From Teredinibacter turnerae (GTDB lineage Bacteria; Pseudomonadota; Gammaproteobacteria; Pseudomonadales; Cellvibrionaceae): a stretch of 64,000 bases of DNA. This document shows, one piece after another, positions 25,839-34,558 of this stretch. The stretch covers positions 3,906,001 through 3,970,000 of the forward strand of contig NZ_CP149817.1 of the NCBI RefSeq assembly GCF_037935975.1, read 5' to 3'. The notes below the pieces were generated by a model. The model had not been told where the DNA came from. It searched no databases and saw only the letters and a list, made by a program, of their open reading frames with translations. The number at the start of each line of letters is the position of its first letter. The first letter of the stretch is position 1. The position numbers were made by a program, and so were the translations under genes.

Positions 25839-27878
25839 CTAGTATTTCAGTCTCAACCCCAGCGAAGCGCTAAATCGGGTATCCGCAATTCCGCCTTCCG
25901 CGGAGGCCGCAGAAGGAAAATAGTTCTCCTGATTAAGCAGGTTCTGAAAATTCAGATAAATTTCGTGCTGCTGTTTCGTGCTGTACCAGGTAAGCGTGAG
26001 ATCCGTTCGCCAATAGTCGTCCAAGCGCTCTGGACTATCGACAAAAACCGTTACCGGCCCACTGTAGGTATTAAAGTGTGCGCGATTTTGTAAATAGATG
26101 CGCGTGCGCACGCTTTTCAAATTGACCCCGACACCAATGTTCAGAATTGTTTCCGGGAACGCAATGTACTCCTGGTCGGCAGTAACGTCCCGGCTGCGAA
26201 CATAGGAGCCGCTAACATCAAACCGCAAGGTTGAACCAACACGATTCAACGACATCTCAATTCCAGTCGCTTCATTTTCGCCGGAATTCGAGCGCGCCAG
26301 CGGCGGCGAAGGTTCGGTATTGGCGACCAACAAAATCGCATCCTGCCAGATACTTTTAAATAAAACGAGACTTACCCGATACTCCCTACTATGGCGCATG
26401 AACACCAGTTCGTAGGTATCGATTTCTTCCGCAGCCCCATTGGCGGGCCCAGCGAGACTACTACCACTTATCTCCGCCGCCGTTGGCGGTCGAAACGCAT
26501 TGCCATAAAGTAGTTTTATCGCGGACGTTTTAGTGGGATTAAATATAACGCCAGTGCGTGGCGAAAAATGCGCGTTTGCATCAGAGTAGTAGTCGTACCG
26601 CAACCCGTACAGCAGTTGGATACGGCTTTGTAACAACGGGGTTTTCGCCTGGAAAATGGCGCTGTTTACCCTGCGAAGCCTATCCTCCACCGACTCTGGT
26701 GTCGATCCGTTTCTTGCCTCCAGCACTTTCATATAAGCAAACTCGTAGCCCACTAACCACTGGGTGGTATCGGCACTTTGCGCGCTGGTCAGATGAATAC
26801 GACTACCCCCATGTAACTCTGCGAGGGTGGTATCAGGAATAAAAGAACTGCTACGCCGTTCAAAATTATCTCGCCAGACGTAGTTCTTAATATCGATTGT
26901 CATGGCATTATCGAGTTTCAATTTGAACCCTGCGGTGAGCATACCCACATGGGTATCTATCTCTCCGGTGTCATCAGGATACATTACGGGGCCAGTAAGC
27001 CGACCGACACCCTGGAACCGGTTGAGATCTTGCCCCCGATAATAGAGCGCTACCTCTGATGACAAATGTTCGTCCTGCTGCGATTGCAGGCGCATAACCC
27101 CCATATAGCCATCGTAATTGTTTTGGCGATAACTGCTCGCTGTGTCGCCTGAATTATCGGTAAAAACGTATTTTTCATTTTGATCCCCCTGCCCGGAATA
27201 AGCCAGGCTGGTGTTTAATCGCCACCCTTCGGAAAGGGACTGGCTGATGCGCATACCGGTTTGTCTGTAATCGTTGCCGCTGATCTCAGACTCAAGCGCC
27301 AGTTGATCGGATGTGCCAGCAAAAGTGTGGAACGAGAGCACACCGTGAAACGCATCGGCTCCGTACAAGGTAGATCCGGGCCCGCGGATCATTTCAATTC
27401 TATCTAAGGTGCCAAGCTGCAGCGCGTAGATGTCGAACAAGCGTGACCCGAGGGTAAAGCTATTGATGGGAACACCGTCCAAACGCATATTTATGCCGGT
27501 GTCAGAGGCAGCACTCGTGTAGCCTCGAATGGCAAGCGCTGAGTTACCAAAAAAGCTGGGGGATTCCAGTAAACCCGGATAGGCATTGATGGCCTGCTGG
27601 AGTGTTTTTGCTCCACGCCGTTCGAAACTGGCACGCGTAATGATGTCGACCGTGGAGCCGACACCCAGTTCGCTTTCGCGTGAAAACGAGGCGATATCTG
27701 CCACTACCTTCAGCTCAATAAGCTCGGCGAGCGTCATAGCATAGAGATCGTCAGAGTTGGCGTCCGACAAGGGATGCGCGGAGCAATACGAGGTGGTAAA
27801 CGCTGCAATGGCGATATACCAGCTAAACGCACACAGGCAACCAATAAATCGACGTGCCACCGCCCAGAATCTGTCCAT
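25839..27878 (-). CDS. TonB-dependent receptor
   Basis: 679 residues. A long N-terminal signal region (RRFIGCLCAFSWYIAIAAFTTSYCSA) precedes a plug (VDIITRASFERRGAKTLQQAINAYPGL, AIRGYTSAASDTGINMRLDGVPI, IEMIRGPGSTLYGADAFHGV) and a barrel ending LGLRLKY. A stretch before the plug (LYAMTLAELIELKVV) is typical of receptors related to colicin I/BtuB-like types with a 'secretin-like' or short N-terminal segment. No transport or regulator gene is adjacent, so the ligand cannot be read from context. Convergent with the cyclase gene. Confidence 0.88.
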   Translation of the reverse strand: MDRFWAVARRFIGCLCAFSWYIAIAAFTTSYCSAHPLSDANSDDLYAMTLAELIELKVVADIASFSRESELGVGSTVDIITRASFERRGAKTLQQAINAYPGLLESPSFFGNSALAIRGYTSAASDTGINMRLDGVPINSFTLGSRLFDIYALQLGTLDRIEMIRGPGSTLYGADAFHGVLSFHTFAGTSDQLALESEISGNDYRQTGMRISQSLSEGWRLNTSLAYSGQGDQNEKYVFTDNSGDTASSYRQNNYDGYMGVMRLQSQQDEHLSSEVALYYRGQDLNRFQGVGRLTGPVMYPDDTGEIDTHVGMLTAGFKLKLDNAMTIDIKNYVWRDNFERRSSSFIPDTTLAELHGGSRIHLTSAQSADTTQWLVGYEFAYMKVLEARNGSTPESVEDRLRRVNSAIFQAKTPLLQSRIQLLYGLRYDYYSDANAHFSPRTGVIFNPTKTSAIKLLYGNAFRPPTAAEISGSSLAGPANGAAEEIDTYELVFMRHSREYRVSLVLFKSIWQDAILLVANTEPSPPLARSNSGENEATGIEMSLNRVGSTLRFDVSGSYVRSRDVTADQEYIAFPETILNIGVGVNLKSVRTRIYLQNRAHFNTYSGPVTVFVDSPERLDDYWRTDLTLTWYSTKQQHEIYLNFQNLLNQENYFPSAASAEGGIADTRFSASLGLRLKY

Positions 27879-28382
27879 GTTCTATTCCGATTGCAGCTAT
27901 ACCGACGAGGTTTAATTAAACAGCAAGCTTATTACATAGAAAGTGGATCAAATTTTCTATCGAATGCCCGCGTGGGATAACATCTTTTATGTTACACCCT
28001 TTAAGAGTGTACAAACACCGTTGAAATAACATCACCAAACAAAAGGCACGCAAAAGAAATTAAAAATGCCAATAGTCTCTGTTTGCTCCCCAGAAAATTT
28101 TCGCGGCTACACCTCAGCCAAAGCCACTTCAGATTTATCTCAAACGAGATATTCCCAGCTGCCTCCGCAGCTTAAATAGATCACCTTCACAAAAACATAA
28201 AATTTATCGGGAGAAAGGACACACGCAGGGCATAAACCCAGAGCTCGCTAGTGGTTTTACTGCGCAACCTTTCCCAAAGGCATATCGCTGAAACCGGTGT
28301 TTTGTAGACAGGCCATTTCAACGCGCACACTCAAAACGCTTTACAAGCCGCTCACGCCATACCGATCTGTCTACAGCCTGTT
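27879..28382. other. Intergenic region upstream of TonB receptor
   Basis: About 500 bp without a gene. Holds the receptor promoter and, near 28303-28311 and 28367-28375, a 9-bp inverted repeat TGTAGACAG/CTGTCTACA about 55 nt apart, at the 3' side of the AraC gene. Confidence 0.3.
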
Positions 28383-29351
28383 TCACAACAGAGATAGTGC
28401 CGATTTTTTAATGCTCCCAGGGGATACCCCAATCACCCGTTTAAAGGCCCGGCAAAATGCAGCTTCCGAATGGTAGCCCAACTGATCCGCCAACTCCCCC
28501 ATACTTATCCCGCTTTCAAGGAGTTTCGAACGCGCTAACTGCATGCGCCAATGGGTAATGTAACGCTTCGCCGATTCACCGACCAATTCACTGAACCGCG
28601 CTGAAAAGCCAGAGCGGGAAAGCCCAACTTCTCGCGCCAAGGTGTCCACCGTCCAGTTCCGCTCGGGTTCGCGATGAATCGCAGCCAACGCACTTCCTAT
28701 GTATTTGTCACGCAATGCGGCAAGCCAGCCAGCAGAGGTTTCTTCGGTAGCATCCAACCAGGCACGAATGGCTTGGATCACTAAAATATCGGCCAGATTC
28801 GCAATAATAGTTTGCCCGCCAGGCTTTTGTTCGCGCGCTTCTCTGGCGATAAAACGCAAGGTGGTTTGCAACCAGCTATCAACGTCTGTGTCCCAGCTAT
28901 CGATATGCAGGTAGTCAGGTAAATGGGGGATAAGTTGTCGGCCGGTGAGCGGGTCGAAACTCATGACACAACAGGTGAGATGGGTCGAGGCTCCGCCACC
29001 ACCGTAGTGCAACTCTTCATAACGGTCAGTAATTCGTTGGATAGGAAGATCGAACAGCTTCGCCACCGGCGAGCCAGGCGCATCCATCACCCGATGCCCG
29101 CGACCGTGAGGCACCAGCACCAAGCTTCCTTGGCGCAGTAACACGGGCTCACCTCCTTCCACCTGCAGCCAGCACTGCCCTTGGGTAATGATGTGAAACA
29201 TCATCTTGCCTGGTAGTTCCGGCATCTCGACGCCCCATGGCGCGCTGAGGTAAGACTGCGCATAGAGACTGCCATCCATACGCAGTTGGTACAAAATCTC
29301 CCCCAAGGGGTCGCTTATTCGCGGGAAAGCGGTATTTGTAACCACAAACAC
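28383..29351 (-). CDS. AraC family transcriptional regulator (cupin-type sensor domain)
   Basis: 322 residues. The N-terminal half is a cupin-like effector domain (DPLGEILYQLRMDGSLYAQSYLSAPWGVEMP, FHIITQGQCWLQVEGGEPVLLRQGSLVLVPHGRGH) of the AraC_binding_2/Cupin_6 kind, the C-terminal third the paired HTH domain (VDTLAREVGLSRSGFSARFSELVG, MGELADQLGYHSEAAFCRAFKRVIGVSPG). It is divergent from an NmrA-type oxidoreductase gene across a 132-bp region and probably regulates it. This pairing is common among proteobacteria; the inducer is unknown. Confidence 0.9.
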   Translation of the reverse strand: MFVVTNTAFPRISDPLGEILYQLRMDGSLYAQSYLSAPWGVEMPELPGKMMFHIITQGQCWLQVEGGEPVLLRQGSLVLVPHGRGHRVMDAPGSPVAKLFDLPIQRITDRYEELHYGGGGASTHLTCCVMSFDPLTGRQLIPHLPDYLHIDSWDTDVDSWLQTTLRFIAREAREQKPGGQTIIANLADILVIQAIRAWLDATEETSAGWLAALRDKYIGSALAAIHREPERNWTVDTLAREVGLSRSGFSARFSELVGESAKRYITHWRMQLARSKLLESGISMGELADQLGYHSEAAFCRAFKRVIGVSPGSIKKSALSLL

Positions 29352-29483
29352 TCCTAATCATCGTTTGGCCAATAAAATAGACGTTCTGCATATATTTATG
29401 GACATAATGGTATCATATATCTACATATTAACACCGATAATGCTCCCCAGCTTAAACAACACCTCACCCACAAGGAGCAAAGA

Positions 29484-30326
29484 ATGAACGAGCAAACTAT
29501 TCTGGTTATTGGTAAATATGGTAAAACTGGCGCCCGTGTTGAAGCGAGCCTACAACGCCAGGGATACAATACGCGCGGTGTATCGCGGTCCACGCAACCC
29601 GCGTTCGACTGGTTGGACGAAAACACCTGGGCGAGCGCGCTGGCGGGCATCACATCGGCTTATGTCACCTTCCAGCCCGACCTGGCTGTGCCCGGCGCCG
29701 ATGAAATAATGCGTAACTTTGTTACCGCCGCGAAACGCGCTGGCGTGGCACATCTAGTACTGCTCTCCGGACGGGGCGAACCCGGCGCGCAGCGGGCAGA
29801 AGCGGTGATACAGAATAGTGGGCTTACCTGGAATGTTGTTCGAGCCAGTTGGTTTGCACAAAACTTCAGTGAAAATTTTATGCTCGAAGGCATTCAAAAC
29901 GGTGCTCTGGTGTTACCGGAGTGCAATACACCAGAGCCTTTTATCGATATTGACGACCTCGCTGACGTCGCCGTCGCGGCATTAACCCAACCAGAATTGC
30001 AAAACACCTTGTTCGAAGTGACGGGCCCCCGTTTGATGACATTCGCGGAATGTATCAATGAAATATCGAACGCAACCGGCCGCAATATTCAATATTTGCC
30101 CGTACCCCTGGATACGTATATTGCAGGGATGCAGGAGATGGGCTTACCGGAAGAGTACCAATGGTTGCTAAACGAGCTATTCAGCGAAGTATTTGATGGT
30201 CGAAACGAATATATCGCGGATGGGGTTGAACAAGCGCTTGGCCGTCCAGCAACAGATTTTAGTGACTATGTTAAAAAAACTGCCGCCAGCGGAGTTTGGA
30301 ATTCAACTGACAGTAAATCCGCCTAA
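29484..30326 (+). CDS. NmrA family NAD(P)-binding protein
   Basis: 280 residues. A Rossmann fold atypical SDR: GKYGKTGARV (nucleotide loop, residues 8-17), RGVSRST (NADP-type Arg), FVTAAKRAGVAHLVLLSG, then the substrate-binding half with PFIDIDDLADVAVAAL and VTGPRLMTFAECINEIS. Members act as NAD(P)H:quinone/imine reductases (ergot alkaloid AgaC/ QOR2-like) or redox sensors. AAGGAG precedes the ATG. Divergent from the AraC gene, its likely regulator. Cytosolic. Confidence 0.88.
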   Translation: MNEQTILVIGKYGKTGARVEASLQRQGYNTRGVSRSTQPAFDWLDENTWASALAGITSAYVTFQPDLAVPGADEIMRNFVTAAKRAGVAHLVLLSGRGEPGAQRAEAVIQNSGLTWNVVRASWFAQNFSENFMLEGIQNGALVLPECNTPEPFIDIDDLADVAVAALTQPELQNTLFEVTGPRLMTFAECINEISNATGRNIQYLPVPLDTYIAGMQEMGLPEEYQWLLNELFSEVFDGRNEYIADGVEQALGRPATDFSDYVKKTAASGVWNSTDSKSA

Positions 30327-30361
30327 CCGAAAGGGCGTATGATAACTGGTCTGCGCAGTTA

Positions 30362-30624
30362 GGGCCTGTTAACACTAATTCGATTCATTCTGTTGCGGCT
30401 AAAATTTCGCTATCAAGGCGTTTGGAGCATAGTTTGGTTGTTCCAAATGAGCGAAAAACAACGCTGAGAGCGGGATTTTAGCCGCAACCCACAGGGCTGG
30501 GCCTGTATTTCCAGGCTGATGCGTTATTTTTCGCTCGTTTAGCCAGCTAAACAACGCCAAAAATGCCTTTCATCCTGAAAATACAGGCTCCAGCAGAGCG
30601 AATTGAATTAGTGTTAACAGGCCC
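30362..30624. mobile_element. MITE-like element with about 25-bp terminal inverted repeats, TA target
   Basis: The ends GGGCCTGTTAACACTAATTC... (30362) and its inverse at 30600-30624 match over about 25 bp with one difference, flanked on both sides by TA. Inside are two hairpins: GTTGCGGCTAAAAT facing ATTTTAGCCGCAAC (about 30392-30489), and GCCTGTATTTCCAGG facing CCTGAAAATACAGGC. No coding frame. It sits just behind the NmrA gene. Its ends differ from those of the element at 9460, so it is another family. Confidence 0.75.
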
Positions 30625-30985
30625 TAGCAACTGTTGTGCGTAAAGCAAGCGCAGTTGCTCAAAATATCCCGTCTTACCCACACGAAACACCAACCAGCGC
30701 CATGCTCACGCGACCATGGCTCTGGTTGAATGACTGTACTGACAGCGCACAAATTACTTTCCCTTGGCTTAAATACATTGCTTGAAGTTGTACTACAGCT
30801 TCGCGCCAGGTGCAGCCGCAACCAACTAGAAACTATCACATTAAATAATCCGTAAATTCGCAAACAGCCTGTTTTAGAGTGTAAAGCTTAGGCTAAAATT
30901 ACGCGCCAAATGACGCGTAAAATACAAGCGGCTTCAACGATATCTGGGATAAAGTAACGAAGCCAACACCTCAAAGGACAACACT

Positions 30986-31408
30986 ATGGAAAAGAAAATC
31001 GAAGGTTCCTGCCTGTGTGGCAATGCTAAAATTTCCAGTGACGGTGAGCCACAAATGACGGCAGTTTGCCATTGTAAAAGCTGTCAGAAGCAAACCGGGA
31101 CGGCTTTCTCCATTGTTGTCGGAGTTGCAGAACATGCGCTGCAGGTAGAGGGCGTGGAGTTTTTAGGCGAGTTCGTGGGTCATGGGGATTCCGGTTCAAA
31201 AGTCTCCCGCAAATTCTGCAAAAATTGTGGTTCACCGGTTTTTTCTGTACTTGAAGCATTTCCCGGTGCCGCATTTATTAAAGCAGGCACTCTGGAAGAT
31301 ACATCCTGGTTAGTCCCCAATATGCATATGTGGTGTGATGCTTCGCAACCCTGGATTAGTTTTCCTGAAGATATTCCCTGCTTTGCAAAGAATCCGGTGA
31401 GCGAATAG
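30986..31408 (+). CDS. GFA family protein (glutathione-dependent formaldehyde-activating-like)
   Basis: 140 residues. The zinc-binding pattern of the GFA fold is present: S-C-L-C-G-N near the start (Cys9, Cys11), C-H-C-K-S-C-Q-K-Q-T-G (about 29-39), and C-K-N-C-G-S-P-V-F (about 78-86). Family members include Gfa of Paracoccus and centromere protein V; most bacterial ones have no proven reaction. AAAGGA lies before the ATG. It ends before a bidirectional terminator shared with the subtilase gene. Confidence 0.9.
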   Translation: MEKKIEGSCLCGNAKISSDGEPQMTAVCHCKSCQKQTGTAFSIVVGVAEHALQVEGVEFLGEFVGHGDSGSKVSRKFCKNCGSPVFSVLEAFPGAAFIKAGTLEDTSWLVPNMHMWCDASQPWISFPEDIPCFAKNPVSE

Positions 31409-31468
31409 TTAAGCACTGCAGCGGTGATTTTTGCTCGCAGTACGAGCGTTGTGAAACCAACAAAATAA

Positions 31469-31505
31469 AACCGCCCCTCGATCCAGTTAGTGGGGCGGCT
31501 TTTTG
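31469..31505. terminator. Bidirectional intrinsic terminator
   Basis: CCGCCCC (31471-31477) pairs with GGGGCGG (31492-31498), followed by CTTTTTG on the plus strand and preceded by AAAA that gives T-rich RNA on the minus strand. It ends both the GFA gene and the subtilase gene. Confidence 0.88.
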
Positions 31506-31528
31506 CTTGTTACTGTTAATAGCTTGGG

Positions 31529-33940
31529 CTAGTAGAAGGAAATGCTCCAGTCGTCTAGCATTCCGTCATCATGGTTATAATCGTTACAAACACCGAGCTG
31601 CCAAAGTCCACTTGCAGGCAATCCTGGAAACTCGACTTCATAAGTGTCCGATATATGCGGTGTAAATGCATCACCGCTCCATCTGCCGTCCCGAAGCACC
31701 AACTCCTCGCCCGTAGGCGGGAAAAGCGCAATTTTTATATCTTCCGGTACTCGGTGTTTAATACGAACTTTCACCTCAACATCTGATGCCTCGCCTTCGT
31801 AATCAACCTCGATCGGAGCATAGACCACGCCCGTATTATTGTAACAGTCACCCGGGGGTACCATATAATTATGCTTGTTGGCAAAGTAGTGCTCAGGGTT
31901 CTGTCTGAGCACGTAACTCATGACTAATTGGATATTCTCAAAATCATCAACAGCGCTTACGGAAATATACCACTTCCCCTGCTTAACTCTCTCCCCGGAA
32001 AGGCGGCATATTCTTTCGTTTTCATCATGAGGCACGTCGCGTCTGCAATGCGTGGACTTTTCATATACGGGAATGTATTTGAAATTTCCACGTATAACTA
32101 TATTGTCAACGTCATGCCCGATAACCTTAACATCTATATAGTCGACATTACGCGGCAGATCCGTCCAAAAAATAAGTTCCCCCCCTTTAGTCGAACTTAA
32201 CCCTTCGATCGGTACCCCCGGCTCCAATATGCGCTCGCACCCTCCTTGTTGCTCTATATAATCCATGGCTCGCGATAATCGAATAAGACCGTACCCATAG
32301 CTCGCATCTCTACCTGGCTCACCTAGATCAAAAGCAGAAGCACCCAGTGCCAACCGCAGCTGACCGCCGGTGCAAGTGGGGTGGTTTGCCCACAGTAACG
32401 CGATAGAGCCAGTCACATGCGCCGCAGCAATCGATGTTCCGCTTAGGGTCGCGTGATTATCCAATTCAACGTATATCGAGCCTTCGGTTCCAAAATTGCT
32501 GGTGAAATTTCTGTAATTGAACCTATCCATACTTAACACGGGAATATTGAGCCTACCCATAGGATCGAAAAGTAAAGGCGTCTGCAACGCAGGGTTGGCT
32601 TCGTTCGAATAAATCACTACGCCTGCCGCGTTCGCATTTACACACGCCATCACGTCCTCCCATTCCTGCTGGCTAATATTTTGTGGCGTGGAACCACTGC
32701 CCGCATGATTAACATACGACCGCTCTTTGAAGCAGATTTTTCCCGACATATCGTTGCAATGATCGGTGCCCGCGACAATTTCACATTGAGTGTAAGTTCC
32801 GGGAAATACGCCCTCAACATAACTCAAATCATTAACGTGGGCGGAATCCAGAATAAACGGCAGTGGCACAACCCCCTGGTCCACTGCTCGCGAAGCCGCG
32901 AAATCCACGCCATCCGAGAATCCCCCAACCGCGCCCGCACCTTCGAGCGCAGTAGATGTAACCGCAACACCCGGTGCTGCCAGCTCTACTTGAGCATTGC
33001 GTTGCGCGAATGGCGCAAGATGCCGGTCTCTATCTATAGCCGTGACAGCTATCACTTCATCATACCCTGCTGGATAGGAAGTACGGTTACTGCCATCGTT
33101 CCCAACCGCTGCAACCATTACCAGGCCCTTCTTCCCATACCAATCGATAGCACGCTGCTCATAATAAGTCGGTAAGCGCCCGCCAAAGGACATGTTCACC
33201 ACCATCCTACGGGAAGTATTCATTATATTGTATTCATCCACGCAACTATACAGAGCAGCGACAACTGATGAGCTGTATGCCCAACCGGTCTCGTCAAATA
33301 CGTTAACCGATCGGAGACGCGCATGCCCGTCTGAAAGTACGCCCGCCTGTGGAGAGGCTGTTGAAGCGATAACCCCGGCAATATGGGTACCATGGGAATT
33401 TGACGGCTGATACCAAGCCGCTCCATCTCCGTCGTACCATGAAGGATAACCACCAGCCCTGTTATCTCTTAGGTCTGGGTGAGACGAGTCGTACCCGGAA
33501 TCGATGATGCAGACCAGTTGCCAAACCATACCCTCGTCACTGAACAGATTTGCCTGAATGTCCCTGATATTGTACAGCGCCTCGCGGCTAAAAAGCTGCC
33601 TGGGATTATCCGGTTCCACATATTCAATCGCCGGGTCCAAAGCCAGGCGCGCGAGCACCTGATCATTGGCCGACACGGAAACGACCCCAAGATGTGGATA
33701 GGACGCCTTAACTTCCGCACCAAACGCTGTCACAAGCGTGTTCATGGTATCGAGCAACATCCCCTTTCCGTGCGGAGTATCCCCCTCAGTCTTAAATTTA
33801 ACGATGTAACGCGGTTCGAGCGGCGAGCCCTGCCAATTATCAGATGAAAATGTAACGTGTGATAGCAGGGCGAAAAACCCGATCAACATATAAACCAACT
33901 TATTTGTGGCGCGTTTTCGTTTTAGACTATTTATTTTCAC
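31529..33940 (-). CDS. Secreted S8 serine peptidase with PA insert and P domain (copy 1)
   Basis: About 803 residues from the GTG at 33940, which has GGAGGTGG before it and matches the start of its tandem paralogue. Order: signal peptide (KLVYMLIGFFALLSHVTFSS), an I9-like propeptide (PRYIVKFKTEG... to about 110), and the subtilase domain with catalytic Asp147 (IIDSGYDSSHPDL), His183 (NSHGTHIAGV) and Ser503 (LSGTSIAAAHVTG), plus oxyanion Asn in VGNDG. A PA domain is inserted before the Ser (about 375-485). The C-terminus (about 690-803) is a proprotein convertase P-like domain (ASDVEVKVRIKHRVPEDIKI...LDDWSISFY). An exported protease. Confidence 0.92.
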   Translation of the reverse strand: MKINSLKRKRATNKLVYMLIGFFALLSHVTFSSDNWQGSPLEPRYIVKFKTEGDTPHGKGMLLDTMNTLVTAFGAEVKASYPHLGVVSVSANDQVLARLALDPAIEYVEPDNPRQLFSREALYNIRDIQANLFSDEGMVWQLVCIIDSGYDSSHPDLRDNRAGGYPSWYDGDGAAWYQPSNSHGTHIAGVIASTASPQAGVLSDGHARLRSVNVFDETGWAYSSSVVAALYSCVDEYNIMNTSRRMVVNMSFGGRLPTYYEQRAIDWYGKKGLVMVAAVGNDGSNRTSYPAGYDEVIAVTAIDRDRHLAPFAQRNAQVELAAPGVAVTSTALEGAGAVGGFSDGVDFAASRAVDQGVVPLPFILDSAHVNDLSYVEGVFPGTYTQCEIVAGTDHCNDMSGKICFKERSYVNHAGSGSTPQNISQQEWEDVMACVNANAAGVVIYSNEANPALQTPLLFDPMGRLNIPVLSMDRFNYRNFTSNFGTEGSIYVELDNHATLSGTSIAAAHVTGSIALLWANHPTCTGGQLRLALGASAFDLGEPGRDASYGYGLIRLSRAMDYIEQQGGCERILEPGVPIEGLSSTKGGELIFWTDLPRNVDYIDVKVIGHDVDNIVIRGNFKYIPVYEKSTHCRRDVPHDENERICRLSGERVKQGKWYISVSAVDDFENIQLVMSYVLRQNPEHYFANKHNYMVPPGDCYNNTGVVYAPIEVDYEGEASDVEVKVRIKHRVPEDIKIALFPPTGEELVLRDGRWSGDAFTPHISDTYEVEFPGLPASGLWQLGVCNDYNHDDGMLDDWSISFY

Positions 33941-34558
33941 TTTACCACCTCCATGCTTTTTTAAAGTGATAACAATATACGCCCACCACACCGAATTTAT
34001 GATGAAATATACATCACCTTTAATTATTGACTTGCTGGGCTTTTACTTCGATAACGCATGAGGAAATTTGCTTTGACATCAATCACGAAACGTTGACATC
34101 AGAATTAGCCAACTCTTCTCAAATCGATTGCATTGCAGGCAAGGACTTCGATTGACTCCGTAGCAGCGAGTAAGATCAGCTAGAGGCCATAGTACATGGC
34201 GAACTTACGTAACCTAAAACTTGCCGCAAACTAGACCTTAAATATCAGGAAACATCTATAAAACTACCGAGCTTACACTGCGCCACATCAAAGAGCGACA
34301 AAACTAAAACAACCTCAAACAAAATAAAAAAATCAAAACCACTGGCGGAGAAACTCAGCAAAAAATTGATTTTCAGTGATCGCGAGTCAGGACTGAAATG
34401 GAGGATCGAGGGTACGACAGAAATCTAAACATTCAATCTAATCAAATATTCTCATACAAAAGTTACACCAAAACGGAAAGAATGCAGCCCCTCCTATTAA
34501 TTTAATATTTCGCAAAGGACTGCATTAATTGACACCAAGCTTATGAAGCTCATAGAGC
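33941..34558. other. Upstream region of subtilase copy 1
   Basis: The first about 130 bp (33941-34070) are nearly the same as 36965-37090, upstream of copy 2, so the promoter was duplicated with the gene. The rest holds no gene. Confidence 0.7.
34481..34526 (-). terminator. Possible terminator of subtilase copy 2
   Basis: AATGCAG faces CTGCATT across about 32 nt, with partial pairing inside and a modest T-rich tail on the minus strand, about 32 nt past the stop. Weak candidate. Confidence 0.35.
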
